A DNA stretch of 64,000 nt from Frigoribacterium sp. PhB116 (GTDB lineage: Bacteria > Actinomycetota > Actinomycetes > Actinomycetales > Microbacteriaceae). The notes under the pieces were generated by a model. The model made no database searches. It had not been told where the DNA came from and saw only the letters and a program-made list of their open reading frames with translations. The DNA lies in assembly GCF_004364285.1 (NCBI RefSeq), contig NZ_SOBE01000002.1, forward strand, positions 372,001 to 436,000, in the 5' to 3' direction. Both the position numbers and the translations under genes were made by a program. Shown in pieces: positions 60,010 through 64,000 of the stretch. The first letter of the stretch is position 1; each line of letters starts with the position of its first letter.

Positions 60010-60547
60010 TCCGCGACCGCACCAGTCACACCGCAAGGGCGGCTCTCCTCCGGGGGAGCCGCCCTTCGGCGTTCCCGTGCGTGCGGACGCTCTTCCGCAG
60101 ATGCCGACCGAGAGGTGTCTTCGCGCGTCCGGACAACGGGAGAAGCCGTTCTTGTGAGCGTGCAGGTCGGCTTCTGCGGGGACTCGGCTGTGCGCGTGTG
60201 CGCGGAAGCCGCAAAACCCGACTGCAGCGTGCTCGGAGGCGCCGCGGTACCCGGCTTTCCCGGTACAGCAGGCTCGCCGGTCGGCATTTGCGGACTCCCC
60301 GAAATTTGAGAGTGATCCGCGTGCGGCGTCGGTCTCCGTGCAGGAGGCGCGGCGCCGGTCAGGCGGATGGCTCGCGGATCACGGGTGGGCGCGTGCGCAG
60401 AGAAGGGCCGCGGCTGCGCCGCACCGCTCTGAGAGGCGTGGGACCGCAAAGCGAGAGTGATCCGTGCGGCGCAGGCCTCGGTGAACGGCCTCTGCGGCGT
60501 TCGGACGACGGATCAAGCGCAAATTTCGGGTACGACCCCGGCAGCGA
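60010..60547. other. 538-bp gene-free region with terminator and nested inverted repeats
   Basis: Between convergent groEL and the histidine kinase gene. After the groEL hairpin (60035-60066) come two inverted-repeat pairs: 60094-60110 with 60278-60294 (16 of 17 bases) and 60298-60318 with 60510-60530 (17 of 21). Both pairs are AT-richer than the surroundings. A direct repeat GAGAGTGATCCG occurs at 60308 and 60453, with the inverse CGCGGATCACG near 60372, and a dispersed-motif copy lies at 60341-60352. The short frames here lack codon bias. Could be remnant mobile DNA or structured RNA. Confidence 0.6.
60035..60066 (+). terminator. groEL terminator hairpin
   Basis: AAGGGCGGCTC (60035-60045) pairs with GAGCCGCCCTT (60056-60066): 11-bp stem, 10-nt loop, 25 nt after the stop. 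Confidence 0.85.
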
Positions 60548-62308
60548 CTAGGAGGCGGGCGTCGTGGGCGGCTGGTCGGCGGCAGGGGCGGCCGTCGTGG
60601 CAACTCCAGCAGCACCGCCCGCGCCCGCGACCTCGGGGAACAGCGGCAGTGCGACCCGGAAGGTCGCACCGCCTCCGGGGGTGTCGAACACGTCGACGCT
60701 GCCGCCGTGCGCGGACACGATGCCGGAGACGATGGCCAGGCCGAGGCCCGAGCCGCCCGTGTCGCGGGTGCGCGACGAGTCGGCACGCCAGAAGCGCTGG
60801 AAGATCTTCTCCCGGATCTGCGGCGGGATGCCCTCGCCGTGGTCGACGATGTCGATCGTCGCGACGCCGCGGCCCGGGTCGGACTGCACGGCGAGCTCGA
60901 TCGGGCTGTCGTGCTCCGTGAAGCGCATCGCGTTGCCCATCAGGTTCGTGATCACCTGGCGCAGCTTGTTCTCCTCGCCGAGCACCACGGCCGGCGCCTG
61001 CGGGCCGTGGCCGGACAGGTCGCCCGTCTGCCCGTCGTCCACGGGATCGCCCGCCCTGACGGCACGGGCCCGCAGGCCACGGAGGCGCGCGAGGGTGGCA
61101 CCCGCGAACGAGATCGCCCCCGTCGACCCGGGCGGCACGGCTGCGGCGTCGTCCGGCGCGGCAGGGACGGCGGCGACCGGTGCCTCATCCGCAGCGTCGC
61201 CGACGACCGGGTCGTGCACGACCACGGCGATGTCGCGGTCCGGGTTGGACGCCATCGTGTCGAGGGCCGAGTCGCGGGCGATGGCGACCAGGTCGACCGG
61301 GCCGAGCTCCAGCGGCTTCGACTCGTCGAGACGGGCGAGCGCGAGGAGGTCCTGCACGAGGACGCCCATCCGGATCGCCTCCTTCTCGATGCGGTCCATG
61401 GCCTGGGCGACGTCCTCCGGCTTGGTCAGCGCGCCCATCCGGTAGAGCTCGGCGTAGCCGCGCAGGCTGACGAGCGGGGTGCGGAGCTCGTGGCTGGCGT
61501 CGCCGACGAAGCGCCGCATCTGGTCGATGGTCCGTGACCGGTCGTCGAAGGCCGAGTCGATCCTGCTCAGCATCGTGTTGAGCGAGCGGTTCAGCCTGCC
61601 GACCTCGGTGTTGGGCGTCGTCGAGTCGAGCCGCTGGCTGAAGTCGCCGTCGGCGAAGCGGGCGGCCGTGGCCTCGACGTCGCGCAGGGGAGTGAAGGTC
61701 GACGTGACGAGCAGTCGGGTGAGGGCGGCGCCGAGCACGATGACCGAGACGCCGAAGCCCAGGAAGATGCCGCTGAAGCGCCCGATGACGGCGTTGGTGC
61801 TGGCGAGGTTGGTGCCGGTGACGATCGTCGCGTCGATCTGCTCGACGACGCCGGTCGTCTGGTCGCGCTGCGTCAGGGTCTTGTCGAACGCGTAGATGCG
61901 CCACTGCTGGTCGTGGTCGGAGTTGTAGACGCTCATCGGCTCGGCCGTGGTGCCGGCCGTCGGGAGGTCGACAGCCGAGAGATCTGGCCCGGTGCCGCCC
62001 TGCAGCTCGTCGGCGTTGTCGCAGATGCGCGTGCCGTCCTCACGGAAGAGCGCGACGAAGCTGCTGCTCGTCGCCCCGAAGGTGACGGTGCACGACTGGG
62101 CGTTCGTCGCGCTCGGCGAGGCACCCGTGAAGCTCTCGGCCGCCGACTTGAGCGACAGGTCGACCTGGCCGTAGAGGTACGTGCTGAGCACCGTCATGGT
62201 GCCGAGGCCCGCCACGAGCAGACCGAGGGTCACCAAGGTGACCGTGATCCCGGTGATCTTGGTGCGGATGGAGATCTCGTTCCACCACTGCGACAGGCGT
62301 TCGTGCAT
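60548..62308 (-). CDS. Two-component sensor histidine kinase with an Ala/Pro-rich insert
   Basis: 586 residues. Helix 1 about 19-41, extracytoplasmic domain 42-178 with Cys73 and Cys96, helix 2 about 179-201, HAMP to 255, HisKA with phospho-acceptor His273 (Asp-Ala-Ser-His-Glu-Leu-Arg-Thr-Pro), and HATPase_c with N box (Asn-Lys-Leu-Arg-Gln-Val-Ile-Thr-Asn), G1 (Asp-His-Gly-Glu-Gly) and G2 (Gly-Gly-Ser-Gly-Leu-Gly-Leu). About 75 low-complexity residues (366-440) interrupt the start of the ATPase domain. Closest in layout to TcrY/MprB kinases. The ATG follows a hairpin and the response regulator gene. Confidence 0.9.
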   Translation of the reverse strand: MHERLSQWWNEISIRTKITGITVTLVTLGLLVAGLGTMTVLSTYLYGQVDLSLKSAAESFTGASPSATNAQSCTVTFGATSSSFVALFREDGTRICDNADELQGGTGPDLSAVDLPTAGTTAEPMSVYNSDHDQQWRIYAFDKTLTQRDQTTGVVEQIDATIVTGTNLASTNAVIGRFSGIFLGFGVSVIVLGAALTRLLVTSTFTPLRDVEATAARFADGDFSQRLDSTTPNTEVGRLNRSLNTMLSRIDSAFDDRSRTIDQMRRFVGDASHELRTPLVSLRGYAELYRMGALTKPEDVAQAMDRIEKEAIRMGVLVQDLLALARLDESKPLELGPVDLVAIARDSALDTMASNPDRDIAVVVHDPVVGDAADEAPVAAVPAAPDDAAAVPPGSTGAISFAGATLARLRGLRARAVRAGDPVDDGQTGDLSGHGPQAPAVVLGEENKLRQVITNLMGNAMRFTEHDSPIELAVQSDPGRGVATIDIVDHGEGIPPQIREKIFQRFWRADSSRTRDTGGSGLGLAIVSGIVSAHGGSVDVFDTPGGGATFRVALPLFPEVAGAGGAAGVATTAAPAADQPPTTPAS

Positions 62309-62321
62309 GAGAAGCGAAGAT

Positions 62322-62363
62322 ACCGGTGGCGCCTGGGAGCCGAGGCTCCCGGGCGCCACCGGT
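62322..62363 (-). terminator. Hairpin between the response regulator and its kinase
   Basis: Two 20-bp arms (62322-62341 and 62344-62363, one mismatch) and almost no loop, filling most of the 67-nt gap within the operon. Probable partial terminator or mRNA-stability element. Confidence 0.65.
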
Positions 62364-62375
62364 GATCGTTCCGCG

Positions 62376-63068
62376 TCAGGCCTTGGCGGCCTTGAGCATG
62401 TAGCCGAAGCCGCGCTTCGTCTGGATGATCGGCTCTGCCGAGAACTGGTCGAGCTTGCGGCGCAGGTACGAGATGTAGCTCTCGACGATCCCGGCGTCGC
62501 CGTTGAAGTCGTACTCCCACACGTGGTCGAGGATCTGGGCCTTCGACAGCACGCGGTTGGGGTTCAGCATGAGGTAGCGGAGCAGCTTGAACTCGGTGGG
62601 GCTGAGCTCGATCGCGGTCTCGCCGATGGTGACCTCGTGGGTGTCCTGGTCCATGGTGAGCTCGCCGGCGCGGATGATCGCGTCCTCGTCCTCGTTCATG
62701 GTGCGGCGGAGGATCGCCTTGATCCGGGCGACGATCTCGTCGAGGCTGAACGGCTTCGTCACGTAGTCGTCGCCGCCGACGGTGAGGCCCGTGATCTTGT
62801 CCTCGGTGTCGTCCTTCGCCGTGAGGAACAGGATCGGCGACGTGTAGCCCGACGAGCGGAGGCGCTTGGTGACGCCGAACCCGTTCATGTCGGGGAGCAT
62901 CACGTCGAGGATGATCAGGTCGGGCTCTTCTTCGAGGACCGCGGAGATCGCCTGCGCGCCGTTGCCGACCGCTCGCACGGCGAAGCCGGCGAACCGGAGG
63001 CTGGTGGTCAGCAGGTCGCGGATGTTGGGCTCGTCATCGACGATGAGAATCTTGGGGCCGTCGCTCAT
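62376..63068 (-). CDS. OmpR-family response regulator
   Basis: 230 residues. Acidic pocket Asp-Asp-Glu near residues 11-13, phospho-acceptor Asp55 (Ile-Leu-Asp-Val-Met-Leu-Pro), Lys in Val-Thr-Lys-Pro-Phe. C-terminal winged helix with Leu-Ser-Pro-Thr-Glu-Phe-Lys-Leu-Leu and Val-Glu-Ser-Tyr-Ile-Ser-Tyr-Leu-Arg-Arg-Lys. Similar to TcrA/MprA. It is separate from RegX3, with no PhoU-type context. GATACT is 6 nt before the ATG, a leaderless start, so this gene and the kinase after it share one promoter. Confidence 0.92.
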   Translation of the reverse strand: MSDGPKILIVDDEPNIRDLLTTSLRFAGFAVRAVGNGAQAISAVLEEEPDLIILDVMLPDMNGFGVTKRLRSSGYTSPILFLTAKDDTEDKITGLTVGGDDYVTKPFSLDEIVARIKAILRRTMNEDEDAIIRAGELTMDQDTHEVTIGETAIELSPTEFKLLRYLMLNPNRVLSKAQILDHVWEYDFNGDAGIVESYISYLRRKLDQFSAEPIIQTKRGFGYMLKAAKA

Positions 63069-63080
63069 GGCCCCAGTATC
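63069..63080 (-). promoter_or_regulatory. Leaderless -10 (GATACT) of the response regulator gene
   Basis: GATACT (63080-63075) with 6 nt to the ATG at 63068. The remaining gap to 63170 holds GTCAGC-type tandem bases (about 63145-63175) and no gene. Confidence 0.5.
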
Positions 63081-63170
63081 TGTCCGCGCCCTCGGTGTTT
63101 CCTGTGAGTCATGAGTGCGCCGACCGCGTGCGAGCAGCGAGCGCGCCGTCAGCGAGCCGTCAGCCGGCCG

Positions 63171-63740
63171 TCAGCGACCCGCGTCGTCCCACTCGGTGTT
63201 CGGCACGAGCGCGATGCGCGTCGTGAGCTCGAGCAGCTCGTCCGGCACCGCGAGCGTGAAGGCGACGCCGTCGCGCTGCTCGAGCACGGCCGTGTAGCCG
63301 GAGGCGCGGGCGATCTCCCATCCCGGGAACCGCTCGACCGGGGCCGTGACGACCCGCGCCTCCTCGGCGTCGTCCAGCTCGCCGAGCGCGCTGAGGCCCG
63401 CGTAGAGGTGGTCGACGACGGGGGAGCCCGCGAGCAGGTCGCTGCGCTCGAGGACCTCGGGGTCGCGGGTCCACGTCACGACGCTCAGGCTCGCGCCGGC
63501 GTGCAGGCCGCCCTGCACCTCGTACGTGCGCTCGACCGCGACGACGACCGTGTCGTCCCACGGCGCGGTGCGCGAGCGCTGGCCCCGGTACTCGACGGCC
63601 TCGTGGTCGAGGGAGGCGACCAGCGGCCCGAAGGCCGCCCACGGCGACTGGTCGGCCAGGAACACTCGGCGCAGGCCGTCGCGCCAGAGCTCGTCGTCGC
63701 CGAGGGGGACGTCGCCGGGCCCGAGGTCGGGCGCGCTCAC
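63171..63740 (-). CDS. Unknown 189-aa soluble protein coupled to the helicase gene
   Basis: Its ATG overlaps the helicase stop as ATGA, so it is translated with it. Alpha/beta character: helix-rich N-terminus (Asp-Asp-Glu-Leu-Trp-Arg-Asp-Gly-Leu-Arg-Arg), then strands with Ala-Pro-Trp-Asp-Asp-Thr-Val-Val-Val-Ala-Val-Glu-Arg. No known motif. A role with the helicase is inference from coupling only. Contains a dispersed-motif copy at 63354. Confidence 0.65.
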   Translation of the reverse strand: MSAPDLGPGDVPLGDDELWRDGLRRVFLADQSPWAAFGPLVASLDHEAVEYRGQRSRTAPWDDTVVVAVERTYEVQGGLHAGASLSVVTWTRDPEVLERSDLLAGSPVVDHLYAGLSALGELDDAEEARVVTAPVERFPGWEIARASGYTAVLEQRDGVAFTLAVPDELLELTTRIALVPNTEWDDAGR

Positions 63741-64000
63741 GCGGCCAGCACCGGGGAGTCGAGGATCGTGTAGCTGTAGCCCTGCTCGGCCAGGAACCGC
63801 TGGCGGTTCTGCGCGAAGTCCTGGTCGACCGTGTCGCGGCTGACGAGCGTGTAGAACGACGCGGGCAGGCCCGACTTCTTCGGCCGCAGCAGGCGCCCGA
63901 GCCGCTGCGCTTCTTCTTGCCGCGAGCCGAACGAGCCGCTGACCTGGACCGCGACCGTCGCCTCCGGCAGGTCGACCGAGAAGTTGGCCACCTTCGAGAC
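63737..64000 (-). CDS. XPB-type DNA repair helicase, C-terminal end only
   Basis: About 88 codons visible; the gene continues beyond the window. Contains superfamily-2 motif VI: Ser-Phe-Gly-Ser-Arg-Gln-Glu-Glu-Ala-Gln-Arg-Leu-Gly-Arg-Leu-Leu-Arg-Pro (the Gln-x2-x-Arg-x-Gly-Arg pattern), then Phe-Tyr-Thr-Leu-Val-Ser and Arg-Gln-Arg-Phe-Leu-Ala-Glu-Gln-Gly-Tyr, as in bacterial XPB homologues. ATP-dependent 3'-5' DNA helicase. Confidence 0.88.
   Translation of the reverse strand, partial: VSKVANFSVDLPEATVAVQVSGSFGSRQEEAQRLGRLLRPKKSGLPASFYTLVSRDTVDQDFAQNRQRFLAEQGYSYTILDSPVLAA

Noticed and set aside
60081-60551. A 156-codon plus-strand frame after groEL
   Set aside because: Arg-rich without codon bias or homology I recognise, and it overlaps the inverted repeats; treated as noncoding.

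Overview
The window is very GC-rich, gene-dense chromosomal DNA from an actinobacterium. Mycothiol synthase beside the orphan regulator GlnR, SenX3/RegX3 with PhoU, CarD followed by a fused IspD-IspF, a UgpC/MsiK-type ATPase beside a DUF4032 protein, DUF3263 and LytR_C proteins and HrcA-type CIRCE operators together fit Micrococcales. Microbacteriaceae is my best guess, from gene order and not from any search. I see no prophage, IS transposase, CRISPR array or plasmid gene.

Layout. 1-4150 (minus) is a tightly overlapping type VII (WXG100) secretion substrate operon: two WXG100-like proteins, a 492-residue putative effector with a hydrophobic middle, two unknown proteins and a membrane protein cut by the window edge. 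4463-5970 is glnR-mshD. 6090-9407 holds two small membrane proteins, a nitrobindin, YgfZ and a FUSC-family protein. 9410-14496 holds a methyltransferase, gpmA, a P-loop kinase, phoU and senX3-regX3. 14592-19732 is a lipoprotein followed by the carD-ispDF-cysS-rlmB operon. 19844-26330 holds DUF4032, ugpC, a membrane-anchored DsbA-like protein, a phosphoesterase, a glycosyltransferase and an AI-2E family permease. 26532-33644 holds a DHA2 exporter with its MarR regulator, two MDR dehydrogenases and two sugar kinases. 33787-41503 is mostly small conserved or hypothetical genes, with an MFS transporter diverging from a TetR regulator. 41516-47094 is a drug/antigen-type ABC exporter and a bifunctional PutA. 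47177-52283 is a long-chain olefin operon, oleA-oleBC-oleD, with OleB and OleC fused. 52377-58255 has small membrane proteins, FUSC, tRNA-Thr, nitroreductase, msrB, DUF2332, DUF3263, LytR_C and a cold-shock protein. 58390-60009 is a groEL without groES behind two CIRCE operators. 60548-63068 is an OmpR-type two-component system, and the window ends in an XPB-like helicase.

Three genome-style signals cut across the genes. (i) About a third of the genes start 6-7 nt after a TAnnnT-like -10 hexamer, the mark of leaderless mRNAs. (ii) A short motif, GGAGGCGCGG, occurs about 24 times and lies at the core of longer dispersed palindromic repeats (11584-11732, 26344-26387, 36191-36343). (iii) Convergent gene ends carry very long, near-perfect hairpins that lack U-tracts.

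The main unexplained DNA is a roughly 540-bp gene-free stretch after groEL, which carries two nested pairs of inverted repeats.
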